This document shows positions 13,764 through 27,100 of a DNA stretch of 64,000 nt, piece after piece. This DNA is from Trichostrongylus colubriformis (lineage: Eukaryota > Nematoda > Chromadorea > Rhabditida > Trichostrongylidae). Position 1 is the stretch's first letter, and the number at the start of each line of letters is the position of its first letter. Position numbers and translations under genes: made by a program. The notes beneath the pieces were generated by a model that made no database searches, had not been told where the DNA came from, and saw nothing but the letters and a program-made list of their open reading frames with translations. Where the stretch lies: contig OZ022257.1 of assembly GCA_963978905.1 (NCBI GenBank), positions 53,152,873 to 53,216,872 on the forward strand, written 5' to 3'.

Positions 13764-16700
13764 TTAAGCTAATATACCTATTGGTTCATCTTCGATACCA
13801 CATGCATTAATACCACGAGCAAAATATACATAACCGTGTTCAACACCCCATGTATCACCCCAACTGTTCTTCACGATCCAATACTTCTCCCCGGTTTCAC
13901 TCGTACCGTAACCGGTAATCAGCAATGAATGCAGTCCGACCACCTTAAATGAGATTATTCGCTAGAAGCTGTCCATTGGCAACTGTAGTGAAAACGAACC
14001 TTATTTTTACAATCATATGCACTTGGTGTGAACACACCACCTTTATAGGGTTTCATATCAGGTGTCACAGCGATTCCGATGTTGACTGGGCCAAATCCTA
14101 CCAGCCAATCAATCATCGACTGCTCGTCAGGATGGATAAAGTAGGCTACCTGAAAAAAAAACCTTCCTGATTTCACTACTATAAACAAAAGCAAATGGGC
14201 GGAGGTGGTGTAGTTACAGGTGGCGCACATTCTACTCTCATGGTGCAACGATCAAATCCCGCATGAACGCCCGCCAGGCTAACCATGCCTTCCATCCCTA
14301 CGAAGTCGGCAAGTCGGTACCAGACTTGTCTGGGAGGATAAAAGCACTGACTTGTACATTGGCTAGCCACCGCAAGTCATTGTATGAGCCACATCACATT
14401 CACCAGGCACCACGATTCTGATTGGAACTGGAATGTGCGGCGCATTCCAAGACAGGATAGATTAGCACTAGAAAACTTTGAACTTTATCCACTTGAACAG
14501 AGACAGCGAAGCTCTTTGAACCAGTCATTCCGGGAACACGCCATGTACTCAATGGCGCCCATTTTGCGATTGTTCAGGGAGTCATGAATGCTGCGGGGGC
14601 ACTTATGTAGCCCTCAAAAGAAGTTACAGAATTCAAAATATGTATGCTTACTTGAATTTTGGTTGTGTTTCCGTTGACATCGCATGTGTTCTGTCGATGA
14701 GCGACGTACGGCAAATCAGCAGCGAAAGCCAGACCATTCCGATGAATGTAACTAAATGAAATGTAATTTTGAGAAAAATCAGACGAAAAGTCATTATCAA
14801 GAAAGAAGCTCTGGCCATCTGCGGCCCTAACAACCCTAAAATGTCTAAAAATTCACCCGCAGAAAAACGAACTTAGCGGTGTTGTAAAAGTATCATCATA
14901 GCTAATAAATAGTGCATTAGTGTGAAAAGGGAACAGGGTCAGTTTTTGCCCATGGTATTTGAAATTCCGTTTCCGTATATTGAAGGAAGGGTAGAATCAA
15001 ACAATAAAACTGCTATCATTCACACACCGAAACGCCTTATCTTCGTCACCGCCATCGCAAGCGTTGTCTTGGAGATCGCAATCGAGTAGGGTTTGCTCGG
15101 AAAGATTTCGCATTTCCCCATGAGCGATCGCCCATGCAGCTTCTACAGTGGCCGTAGCAGCAAAAGCCCAGCAAGAGCCGCATTTCCCTGAAAATTTTAG
15201 TAATTTAAACAATAGTAATAGCAGAGTCATTATAGTAATTATTCGGGGTAAAACTCTGCTACCTTGTGCTTTTACTGGTGACACGACATTTCTTGCTCTC
15301 CAGTCGAAAAAGTCTGGAGGAGGAGCTGCTCGTTCCAGTTTAGGAGGATTGCTTTGAATGAATGTAGCTTCCTCTCGTAGCTTTTTATAAAACGACTTGG
15401 GTAAAAGCATCTGAAATTTTTTTGTATATTTTTCGTACATTGGTATTCTATGGACATGCTCACTTTTCTAAACTCCTCATCGGTCCAATCACTCAGGTCA
15501 TTTTCGCCAAGTTTAGCCTTGGGCTGTCCATTTCTGAAGAAAGGTACATTAAAAAACTTTTGGTAAAAGACGTTTTCAGAAAAAAAAAAGACTAGTAGCG
15601 ACTATGTCTTCCGCCTTTTTGAGGCTCTAAGCTACCGATAAACCGAGCAATGAAAACAAGGTTGCCCTGGTCCGACTCGCTCAAGTATATACATGAGTTC
15701 CGAGCACCTTTGCATCTGCGGCACTTTCATTACGGAAAGAGGCGGCTGCCGTACTTACGATCAGTGAGGGTCAACTGTTGATCAAGAAAATCCTGAGAAA
15801 GTGCCGATTCATAGACGAGAGGAATCTGCGGAGGGTAACTCAAAGGAATTGCCCACGAAAAAATGAGTTTCTTTGTTAGCCATATATTTAGTTGTATTCG
15901 CCGAATAAGGACCGCATGCAAAACATCACGCAGAAAATTGAGAATTCGGGTAAGATACAGCTCCCCATTTCTCTTCCGGGTGGGTGAGGCTTCCGAGTAA
16001 AAGACCCGTCCGTTCCCGCCGCGGTTGGGGACGTAGAGTGGGACTGTTGCCTGAATTTCTGTTTTGTTTTCTGTGTAACCTGAATTGTTACCTGAATCTC
16101 CGACCGCGACGGACGACGGGGTGGGCACTTGCTTGAAGGCCCACTCACCCGGTCGGGAATTTGTGGTGCCGTATCTTAGTTCGATTCACAGTTTTTTTCG
16201 GGTGTAACTTTGCATGTGGCCCACATTAGGCAAACATAGCATAATTATGTATATGGGTAATGAAAAAAAAACTTCTTTTTCTGTGGACGATTCCTTCAAG
16301 AGAAAATGGGTAAATCATTTTTCCTGATGAATTTAGGAAAATTACAGAGCTGTAGAGCTCTCTCCACTTGACACCCCTCTGAGGAGTTATTGCGTCGTAC
16401 GGTGGCTGTAAGTGAAGGGGGTCTTATTGTCATACCCTTCAGTTGGGGAATGCCTCGGTCAATTTCCGCGACATTTTTCTTTTCGATTTTGTCCTAATAT
16501 CTTACTTGTTTAATTGGCTGATTTCTCGCATATGCTTCTCGTATACTTTGAATCGTCTCAACATCTCTGCGTCGTCCTTATAGGTTCGGCCGAATCTGAA
16601 AATGAAGCATTCATATCTGTAAAAACCAATATGATAAGTAAAAATATACAGGTTGCTTGAGTTGCATTTATCAATCTTTCAGGTTTAAATACAAAAAAGA

Positions 16701-17277
16701 AGATAAACAATTGCACAATAAAAGAATTAGCAACCAAAGATATGATTCCAGCAATTCGGTAAAATTGGGTAGCTTCGAACTCACTTTTTCATGAACTCTA
16801 CAAAACGATCCGTGTATTCCGTCGAATCTTCTGGTGAAAAAGACATGTCCGCGAGAGGATGCTTCTGTAGCTCTTGATGATGTGACCCATCTCTAAATTC
16901 ACGATCAGATTCGATATACGATAAATCAGCAGATCAAGAAAATATACATGCGGAGCACTCACAGGAAAACACAATAGATCACTGTTGATAAGATGAGTAG
17001 TACGGCCACAGCTATTCGAAGGAGAATTTGTCTTCTGGAATAGATCTATCAATCATTTGCTAGTTTCAAAACGTTCTAGTAGAAACGGAATACGAATACC
17101 TGAACCGTACTGGTATGTTGGGTTCTGCTTCATGATTTTGCAGCTGCAGAGGCACTTCCACCTCTTTTTGATTGTTCAATCTAAAAAAAATAGTTGCTTC
17201 AAAAGTTGCAAGAAAAAGCGAAATTTGGTCGAGAAAAGAAAATAATAAAGTCATGAAGCTCACTTTATTCCGGTCAT
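13764..17277 (-). CDS. Membrane-anchored papain-family (C1A) cysteine protease
   Basis: This endopeptidase has 11 coding exons (minus strand, 5' to 3'): 17264-17277, 17100-17180, 16963-17034, 16785-16892, 16506-16595, 15464-15533, 15263-15410, 15028-15187, 14652-14751, 14000-14149, 13764-13943. All have GT-AG borders and the phases close to 390 aa. Residues 1-38 are a hydrophilic tail ending in RFRRQILLR. Residues 39-56 are a hydrophobic helix ([16 protein letters not shown]), so it looks like a type II membrane protein rather than a protein with a cleaved signal. Residues about 85-145 are the I29 inhibitor propeptide ([25 protein letters not shown]). The mature domain begins near DFFDWR (178-183). 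Oxyanion Gln194 and catalytic Cys200 (GKCGSCWAF), His336 ([10 protein letters not shown]) and Asn357 (KNSWG) are all present, so it should be active. CNGG appears as ACDGG. Known C1A roles include digestion, moulting and host-protein breakdown; the substrate here is unknown. A fold-back MITE fills the 15,534-16,505 intron. Confidence 0.95.
15843..16296. mobile_element. Fold-back MITE family 1, copy 1 (454 bp)
   Basis: Both ends read AAGGAAT..(C/T)CCACGAAAAA inward, and the arms pair over roughly 100 bp. They also share a CCATAT block and GCATGCAAA, with the right arm as reverse complement. It lies within the 15,534-16,505 intron of the protease gene. A related copy with the same arms is at 62,004-62,422 in a malic enzyme intron. 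No coding capacity is visible, so it is a non-autonomous element. Confidence 0.8.
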
Positions 17278-17300
17278 CAGGAGAAGGCTTCTTCTACTGG
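17278..17300 (-). promoter_or_regulatory. Probable trans-splice acceptor before the protease start
   Basis: Read on the minus strand, TTTCCCCAG ends at 17,297, about 20 nt before the ATG at 17,275-17,277. This spacing and sequence fit a nematode spliced-leader acceptor. The first coding exon is then only 14 coding nt (MTGI plus two bases), which is why the start is easy to miss. The start assignment is inference from phase and splice signals. Confidence 0.5.
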
Positions 17301-18150
17301 GGAAAGAGCAGAAAAAGTGCCGTCCATTCAAACTGATAACGCGCTTTATCTATGCCTGCGCCTTCGGCAGTAAAGATCATTGGAAACACCAGAATCACGG
17401 GATTTTTTTCTACGCTGCTTATAAATATCTTGTCATGTTACTGTGACACCATCGATGAAATCACTATCACTCGTCACAGTTTCGCTCATTGGGCTTCGGC
17501 TGAATGATTTAATAGTTTTGAAATACGCATTGGATCTTTTCATCAAACAAGAAGCATGAAACATTGATCGCAGTTTATCACCCCTATCCCTCTGTGGGAT
17601 GCGCTGCACAATTCACGATCAAAGATGGCCGCGGATAATAAATTAAACAGCCCTTCCGTTCCCACCTCCCTCCCCTCTCCCTCCTTCTCCATCTCCTCCT
17701 CCTCTTCCTCCCAGACGAACTGGTGCCAGTTCATGTATCGCAGATGGTTATAAGGTCTGGAGATAATCAAGCAAAAATTGATTCGATGTTTGGACCCATA
17801 AACATGAAAAATATGACGGTGTTGATCGAATTGTCTGCTGCTTCTGCTTTGTCCCAGCCCAAATATAGTCTTTACCATGTATTAACCCTGCATTCTCCCA
17901 TAGTAGGTGTGTGATCGGTATTATTTCCTTGATTACCGTAGTTATAGAAGAATTATGGCTTACTCAATTCTGACCAATTTGGGCAGTTTACCAGAGTGGT
18001 ATAGTTATCGTTACTCTCCCGGATCTCCGTTCTCTGATCCGTTTCTTAAATGAAGGTAGTTGTAGTGATAAGACTTGTTTATTGAAAAAATGACGGCTTA
18101 ACATCGAATACCAAACACCCGAGCATGTGCAGTAGGTTTCATTTTCTATC
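17278..18150. other. Divergent intergenic region between protease and micro-exon gene
   Basis: Two genes start on opposite strands from this 873-bp segment. It contains a strong polypyrimidine run on the plus strand at about 17,666-17,712 (CTCCCTCCTTCTCCATCTCC and similar). No TATA box or other named site could be assigned. It is likely to hold promoters for both genes, but that is only positional inference. Confidence 0.5.
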
Positions 18151-21100
18151 ATGAGACATTCCCCGACATCCGGCGATAGCAGCAACGATCTTGTAGCATT
18201 GCTGCTAGTGCTAATCATCGCCATACTCGCATACTGGTACTACTTGCAGAAGCAAAGGGAGGTAAGCACTTCTTTAGCTCTTACTGTGGGCTTCCTGGAC
18301 AACTACCTTCTTCCATTTACACTAACAGTTGAGCAGTAATACTGTAGCAAATGCCTGAATCGTACTGCACCTACCCTTGCTGTACCAATTCCTGACCACA
18401 GTGCTCTATTGAGGCCGAACTGACCACATTTAGTTATACTTTATAATAACGTCCATGCACAGTTGCCACATTTATTAACTGCCGTCCTTGCGTGACGAGA
18501 GCAAATCATGAAAGACTCCAACCGCGGCACGCGTTAACCGCACCGTCGCAAGTGGCCTCGCGCCTCAGATGAATCATCACACTGTATCCGCAAATGGTGG
18601 CCTAGTTTCCGTGCGGCTGCGAATGGTGTCTCAGCTTGAGCTTAATAATGCGCTATTGTAATGCTTCTGTATTGGAACACGTGCAATGCAAATTTCGCTA
18701 ACGTCCGACTTTGTTCTTCATTGGGGTCATGCATACAAACCATAACTATTAGAGCGTAGTCAGTGCCGTATAAAAACCATCTACGATAATGGTGGGACAA
18801 CCATGAATGTCACACCGACTGCTAGAGATAGCCCATTATGAAGAAGACTCGACTCGATTGCCGTGCTAGTAACAGTGTTAGTAATGAATGAAGTGATAAT
18901 TTATCGTTATATCGTTATAACTCAATCCTTTCATAGCATAGACCACTTACTTTGTGTGCCTTTTGTCGGTATGTCGGTCGGATTGTCTGTTGATACGTCT
19001 GGTCTGTCTGTTCGGGCGTGACTGATTGTGATGAAGGAATACTTTCACAGCGGGTTGAGCAGAAGATACATAGTGGCAATATCAATTTGAAACTGTGCTA
19101 GCACCTCTTGCTCATGTGAACCCTTGCTCGTAGCCACCATCAGGTTGTAGAGGTCGCACAGCTGCCAGTACAGAAGGAAGACGCACAGATATGGATTTGT
19201 TGTGGCAGATTGCCGTCTAGACTAGACCGGCTGAAGTTGTGGGCTGCTGTAGATCGCAAGTTTCCTATCAAGTCATGGGCAGCATCAGCTTGAACCACAG
19301 ACGGCCGCGAAATGGTAAAGGGTCACGGCATCAAAGCAGCTCAGACGCAACTTTAATATTTGTGAACACCGACGAGTAATGAATCCATATCGGCACTGAA
19401 CTGTCTACAGTCGCATTTGAATGTAACTACCAGCACTCTGTCCAGCAAGTCGATATTGAGTCTTCTTCTTCTCCTTCTTTTCCTTAGCGTTAGTCCCGCG
19501 CCGTCGCAGGGTCCGCTGTTCTTGTCGGACGTCGACCCTTCCTCCTCTCCGGGGCTTCCTCCGCCGTGGCCTACATTTCAGTGAAGTCACTCTTGATGAC
19601 GTCCCTCCACCTCTTCTTCGGGGCTCCCCGTGGTCGCTGCGCTTCAAACTCCAGCCTTTTTTTATCGGGTAGTCCTCTGATCTCCTCAGCCCGTATCCAT
19701 ACCATCACAGCCGTTGCTCTCGAAACTACAACTGGACGGGAGTAGTCTGCGTGATCGCTCTCACGTCCTCGTTCCTGATCTTGTCCAGTCGCGTTTAGCC
19801 GCGTCCATTCGTCCAGGGTAAGACTGGACCAGCCGTGGCTTCCCTCTTTGGGCTTTCGTTTCGAGCAAATTCCTCGTTCAGAAGCTCATCGAAGTACTCC
19901 TGCCACCTTCTTTTCACCTCGGCCGGCTTCCTTAGGATGACATCGTCATTGCTTTTTAGGGACTTTAGCTTCCTGGTGTCCTGGGTAGTCCGATATCGAG
20001 CTTTGGCCAGCCTGACGACGAACTTTTCCGCATCCCTTCCAACTTCTCGTACAAGGAGTCCATTTCCCTGTTCTTGGATTTGGCTACGGTTGCTTTGACA
20101 AGCCTCTTGCAACATTTGTACCCAGCGAGGTCTCCTTGGCTTCGCTTGTGCCAGCGTTTCAACATTTCCTTCTTCCGTTTCACCACTCGCTGAACCTCCT
20201 CGTTCCAGTACCAAATCGCCTTCCTCTAAGGCCCCCTCGAGTTTCACTCAGTATTTCCTTTGCGCACCGTAGGATTACCTTGGCGGCCCTATACCATGTC
20301 TTCTAAATCGCACCGCTGGGGTCTGAAAGACCAGCCTTCATTACCCTCCTTTTTAGATCATTCTTCTCTGCCCTGTGTAACTTCCACCATCGTATCCTAC
20401 GCTCAGTACTTACCTTCGTTTCCTTTGGAAGCTCTATGGCAATGTCCGCTAGGAGAGGCCTGTGCTGGGTGGCAGTGCCACACCTTGATGCTCTTTACAC
20501 TTTTGAGGAACGGTCTCTTTACGAGCACACGATCTATTTCTGTTTGCCTTCTCCCGCTGCTATAGGTTCCCTTTTGAGTCTCCCTTTTTGCGAAGAACGT
20601 ACTACAGACAGCCAGGTCATGGACTGTGGTCAGGTCAAAGATCCTCTCTCCCTCAAAAGTCCTTGCCTCAATGCCTCTGCCCCCGTGCACTCTATCTAGC
20701 CCTTTCCGGTCACTGCCGACATGGCCGTTCAGGCCGCTCGCTACGATGAGTTAGTCATTGTCCAGAACTGCCTTGATGGCCCATCGGGGCTCAGAGAGAA
20801 CTGGTCTTTTTCAACTTTGGGGCAGCCAGCTCGCGGTACGTACACTGTCATTATGGTCCAGTACTCCCACTTGTGTCTATCCTTACAGCTAGGAATCGCT
20901 CGCTCATCCTGTCCACTGCAGATACGCAGTCCTCGAGCCCCTGCTACGGCTACGGCTGCGGCGCTTCGTCTGGTGTCCCCTCCATTGTAGCAGCGTTTGC
21001 AAGTCCCGGGAAGTGGCTAACCTGATGAAATGCAGAGTCCTGGGTCTTGCCGGTCAGCGACTCCACATTAAAAGACCCGGTTCGAACTGACTTTTTTTGG

Positions 21101-24100
21101 CCGAAGTCGTTCACCCCTCGGTAGTCTTCGCCTACTGACCACAGACGGGCGAGGGTTCTGCGCGCCACTTTCGGGTGACGTCCTAGATAATAGCTGATCC
21201 TTTTTGCGACTCTATACATGTTGTTATGACTGGGGTTTTCCATCAGCCGGCCTACCAACCTGGGCCTGACGCTGGTAACGTCACCATTTTTGCAATTTCT
21301 CGCAAGGCACGGTTTTGTGCCTCGGAGGGGATCGAATCCAGTGCCCCTTTTCTCTCAACCACTTGGCTATCCCTGCTTCCAAGTCCATCGAATCCAGTGC
21401 CCCTTTTCTCTCAACCACTTGGCTATCCCTGCTTCCAAGTCCATGTTGAGTATTGTTACATTATGTCGCGGCTGTGGTGTAGCTAGGAGTAGAATGGATT
21501 ATATCCAAATAACTGAATGGAACTTTCGAATACCCATAGCTGCTACAATCTTTGCGGTCCTTGGACAACAGCTTAAGAGTTCAGCCTCACTATAATGAAC
21601 GTAAGGCAGCGTTCATGGTTTTGGAATTTGAGGAATCATGGAAATTGGGGAAAGGGATAAGATATATAATGATTGGGAGAATTGCTGAATTTACGTTTTT
21701 TATGGAAATACAGATTTGCGGAATATGTGGAAAAGCATTAGATACCTATTAATTCCCATACTACGAAGAGACAAGAGGATTAGAGAAACTAAGAAGCGCG
21801 ATTTTGCAGTTCCGCTAAATCCAAAACTATGAGCGCGCCCTAGGGCACAACGGCAAATTTAAGATATGCAAGCTGCAGCGTGATCATCAATATGGCGGTG
21901 ATCTTTAGTAGAAGTGTTGGTTTTCCAGAAACATGAAGAAGCAGAAGAAGAAGAAGAGCAGCAGCTCAAACATAAAAAGTGGGACCTACCAGTCGATAAG
22001 GTGAAGACATTCCCTTTAGATCAGGTGAGAGGGCTTTGAAATGAAATACTTTGACATTCAGCACTAGGTGACCCGGATCCAAGACGTGTATGTACATTCA
22101 CTTATTCTAGAAATCTCCCTCAGTTTCACCACCAAAAGAAGGTACACAATCAAAAAAGAAAACTCAATCGCAACAGACAATTCTACCACAACCCAATTTG
22201 CTAACGCCACAGGAAACTATCGAAATTGAAGTATGGTTTTTAACTATCGGAGCATTCGCAAAAATCATCTCAAGCAATAGCCTGTGTGTGTGGCTGGGTC
22301 TGTGTGCTACAGGTGATCCAACTGAGTGGAACAGCAGCATCACCGAATAGCGTGCTCAAGGCGAAACTGCTAGAACATCCTAAAGAGCAAGCATACTGGA
22401 ACCATTTCAACACATCCTGCTCGAAGCAGTTTTCAAAGCCTGGGTACTCACTTTGTGTGTTATGACTTCTTATGAACATTTTAGCCAAAGCAAGAAGACC
22501 AACCACCACCAGAAAGTGTGCAGACGGCACAGCCTCCCGGTCCTGTCGATGAAAGAGTAGGAATTACACTTCTTTAACGCAAACTGATATTTTTCAAGAT
22601 TGTTTCGTTTTTGAGATCTAGCTAACGTAGTATCCGGGACCTATGGACTCATTCTCAGTGTTCTGATTCTTTATGAACATTTTAGCCAAAGCAAGAAGAC
22701 CAACCACCACCAGAAAGTGCGCAGGCTGCACAGCCTCCCGGTCCTGTCGATGAAAAAGTAGGAATTACACACCTTTAACGCAAACTGATATTTTTCCAGA
22801 TTGTTTCGTTTTTGAGATCTAGCTAACGTAGTATCCGGGACCTATGGACTCACTTTCAGTGTTCTGATTCTTTATGAACATTTTAGCCAAAGCAAGAAGA
22901 CCAACCACCACCAGAAAGTGCGCAAGCTGCACAGCCTCCCGGTCCTGTCGATGAAAAAGTAGGAATTACACACCTTTAACGCAAACTGATATTTTTCAAG
23001 ATTGTTTCGTTTTTGAGATCTAGCTAACGTAGTATCCGGGACCTATGGACTCACTTTCAGTGTTCTGATTCTTTATGAACATTTTAGCCAAAGCAAGAAG
23101 ACCAACCACCACCAGAAAGTGCGCAGGCTGCACAGCCTCCCGGTCCTGTCGAAGAAAAAGTATGAATTACACAGCTTTAACGCAAACTGATATTTTTCAA
23201 GATTGTTTCGTTTTTGAGATCTAGCTAACGTAGTATCCGGAACCTATGGACTCACTTTCAGTGTTCTGATTCCTTATGAACATTTTAGCCAAAGCAAGAA
23301 GACCAACCACCACCAGAAAGTGCGCAAGCTGCACAGCCTCCCGGTCCTGTCGATGAAAAAGTAGGAATTACACACCTTTAACGCAAACTGATATTTTTCA
23401 AGATTGTTTCGTTTTTGAGATCTAGCTAACGTAGTATCCGGGACCTATGGACTCACTCTCAGTGTTCTGATTCTTTATGAACATTTTAGCCAAAGCAAGA
23501 AGACCAACCACCACCAGAAAGTGCGCAAGCTGCACAGCCTCCCGGTCCTGTCGATGAAAAAGTAGGAATTACACACCTTTAACGCAAACTGATATTTTTC
23601 AAGATTGTTTCGTTTTTGAGATCTAGCTAACGTAGTATCCGGGACCTATGGACTCACTCTCAGTGTTCTGATTCTTTATGAACATTTTAGCCAAAGCAAG
23701 AAGACCAACCACCACCAGAAAGTGCGCAAGCTGCACAGCCTCCCGGTCCTGTCGATGAAAAAGTAGGAATTACACACCTTTAACGCAAACTGATATTTTT
23801 CAAGATTGTTTCGTTTTTGAGATCTAGCTAACGTAGTATCCGGGACCTATGGACTCACTTTCAGTGTTCTGATTCTTTATGAACATTTTAGCCAAAGCAA
23901 GAAGACCAACCACCACCAGAAAGTGCGCAGGCTGCACAGCCTCCCGGTCCTGTCGAAGAAAAAGTATGAATTACACAGCTTTAACGCAAACTGATATTTT
24001 TCAAGATTGTTTCGTTTTTGAGATCTAGCTAACGTAGTATCCGGAACCTATGGACTCACTTTCAGTGTTCTGATTCCTTATGAACATTTTAGCCAAAGCA

Positions 24101-27100
24101 AGAAGACCAACCACCACCAGAAAGTGCGCAAGCTGCACAGCCTCCCGGTCCTGTCGATGAAAAAGTAGGAATTACACACCTTTAACGCAAACTGATATTT
24201 TTCAAGATTGTTTCGTTTTTGAGATCTAGCTAACGTAGTATCCGGGACCTATGGACTCACTCTCAGTGTTCTGATTCTTTATGAACATTTTAGCCAAAGC
24301 AAGAAGACCAACCACCACCAGAAAGTGCGCAAGCTGCACAGCCTCCCGGTCCTGTCGATGAAAAAGTAGGAATTACACACCTTTAACGCAAACTGATATT
24401 TTTCAAGATTGTTTCGTTTTTGAGATCTAGCTAACGTAGTATCCGGGACCTATGGACTCACTCTCAGTGTTCTGATTCTTTATGAACATTTTAGCCAAAG
24501 CAAGAAGACCAACCACCACCAGAAAGTGCGCAAGCTGCACAGCCTCCCGGTCCTGTCGATGAAAAAGTAGGAATTACACACCTTTAACGCAAACTGATAT
24601 TTTTCAAGATTGTTTCGTTTTTGAGATCTAGCTAACGTAGTATCCGGGACCTATGGACTCACTTTCAGTGTTCTGATTCTTTATGAACATTTTAGCCAAA
24701 GCAAGAAGACCAACCACCACCAGAAAGTGCGCAGGCTGCACAGCCTCCCGGTCCTGTCGAAGAAAAAGTATGAACTACACAGCTTTAGCGCAAACTGATA
24801 TTTTTCAAGATTGTTTCGTTTTTGAGATCTAGCTAACGTAGTATCCGGGACCTATGGACTCACTTTCAGTGTTCTGATTCTTTATGAACATTTTAGCCAA
24901 AGCAAGAAGACCAACCACCACCAGAAAGTGCGCAAGCTGCACAGCCTCCCGGTCCTGTCGATGAAAAAGTAGGAATTACACACCTTTAACGCAAACTGAT
25001 ATTTTTCAAGATTGTTTCGTTTTTGAGATCTAGCTAACGTAGTATCCGGAACCTATGGACTCACTTTCAGTGTTCTGATTCTTTATGAACATTTTAGCCA
25101 AAGCAAGAAGACCAACCACCACCAGAAAGTGCGCAGGCTGCACAGCCTCCCGGTCCTGTCGATGAAAAAGTAGGAATTACACACCTTTAACGCAAACTGA
25201 TATTTTTCAAGATTGTTTCGTTTTTGAGATCTAGCTAACGTAGTATCCGGGACCTATGGACTCACTTTCAGTGTTCTGATTCTTTATGAACATTTTAGCC
25301 AAAGCAAGAAGACCAACCACCACCAGAAAGTGCGCAGGCTGCACAGCCTCCCGGTCCTGTCGAAGAAAAAGTATGAATTACACAGCTTTAGCGCAAACTG
25401 ATATTTTTCAAGATTGTTTCGTTTTTGAGATCTAGCTAACGTAGTATCCGGGACCTATGGACTCACTTTCAGTGTTCTGATTCTTTATGAACATTTTAGC
25501 CAAAGCAAGAAGACCAACCACCACCAGAAAGTGCGCAGGCTGCACAGCCTCCCGGTCCTGTCGAAGAAAAAGTATGAATTACACAGCTTTAGCGCAAACT
25601 GATATTTTTCAAGATTGTTTCGTTTTTGAGATCTAGCTAACGTAGTATCCGGGACCTATGGACTCACTTTCAGTGTTCTGATTCTTTATGAACATTTTAG
25701 CCAAAGCAAGAAGACCAACCACCACCAGAAAGTGCGCAGGCTGCACAGCCTCCCGGTCCTGTCGATGAAAAAGTAGGAATTACACACCTTTAACGCAAAC
25801 TGATATTTTTCAAGATTGTTTCGTTTTTGAGATCTAGCTAACGTAGTATCCGGGACCTATGGACTCACTTTCAGTGTTCTGATTCTTTATGAACATTTTA
25901 GCCAAAGCAAGAAGACCAACCACCACCAGAAAGTGCGCAGGCTGCACAGCCTCCCGGTCCTGTCGATGAAAAAGTAGGAATTACACACCTTTAACGCAAA
26001 CTGATATTTTTCAAGATTGTTTCGTTTTTGAGATCTAGCTAACGTAGTATCCGGGACCTATGGACTCACTTTCAGTGTTCTGATTCTTTATGAACATTTT
26101 AGCCAAAGCAAGAAGACCAACCACCACCAGAAAGTGCGCAGACGGCACAGCCCCCCGGTCCTGTCGATGAAAAAGTAGGAGTCACACATCTTTAATGTAA
26201 AATGATATTTTTTCACGAATGCATACAGCCAAAAGAAGAGCGCACAAAGGAGGACACTGTGCGAACAGCTAAACTTCCTGAATCTACCGGGGAAAAGGTA
26301 GAAATCTGTCGGCGTACCTATGAGAATATAAGGTTCATAAAATAATTTTTTAGCCACAGCAGGACAGCGTGCGTACAGCAAAACTCCTCGGTTCTGCGGA
26401 AGGCAAGGTATTATAAAAACTGTTGAGTGTAGCTCGATTCGCGGTTCTCTGATTATGATCATTTCTAGTCGAAGGAAGAAGCAACACAACAGTCGCAGCA
26501 AGGAAGTACAGAAAAGGCTGTTTCTACTGGAAAAAAAGCAAGTTTTCAGTGTTCCGCAGAAGGGAAAAATATTGAAAACTGCATTCTAGCCACAGCAAGA
26601 GAGCGTGCGGACAGCAAAACTCCTCGCTCCCACTGAAGGCAAGGTAATGTTAAAGTTAAGTGTAGCTGGATTAGCTGTTCTTAGAATATGAAAATTTCCA
26701 GTCGAAGGAAGAAGCAACACAACAGTCGCAACAAGGAAGTACAGAGAAGGCTGTTCCTACTGGAGGAAAAGTAATTTCTCAGAGTTTCATAGCAGTGGGG
26801 ATATTAATAGCATTCTAGCTGCAGCAGGAGAGCGTACGAACAGCAAAACTCCTCGCTCCTTCTAAAGACAAGGTAACGTAAGTTTAGGGTACCGCCAGGT
26901 GCGTAGAAAACGAGTGACATATTCTGTACGAACAACAAGTCTGTACAGAAGAGATGATCTGCGTCGAAACTACTATTTAAAAAGCGTGCTTTAGGATCTT
27001 CACATCGATTTCCCGCGCATCATTTCGAGCTGCAAGTGATCACTATTCCAAGTTACTGTAGAGCGGATAACGTTCGCAGCTGGCTGTCTTAGCTAATCTA

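Larger units (their letters stand above)
18262..21928 (+). other. First intron of the micro-exon gene (3.7 kb)
   Basis: The donor is GTAAGC at 18,262 and the acceptor is TTTTCCAG ending at 21,928. From 19.4 to 21.3 kb it carries an antisense RTE-type LINE relic; the rest shows nothing I can name. Additional coding exons cannot be excluded. None with consistent phase and composition was found. Confidence 0.55.

Noticed and set aside
14179..14370. Frame inside the protease gene between two exons, considered as an additional exon
   Set aside because: The flanking exons 14652-14751 and 14000-14149 join in phase and give the expected protease sequence without it. The frame lacks any C1A motif, so the segment is intron.
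22475..26174. CRISPR-like or satellite interpretation of the 201-bp array
   Set aside because: The repeats are contiguous with no unique spacers, the genome is eukaryotic, and each unit carries an intact exon with splice sites in phase with its neighbours.
26088..26501. 137-codon minus-strand frame across repeat exons
   Set aside because: It is antisense to well-supported plus-strand micro-exons, and the similar frame at 28,233-28,424 shows it is a shadow repeated with the module.
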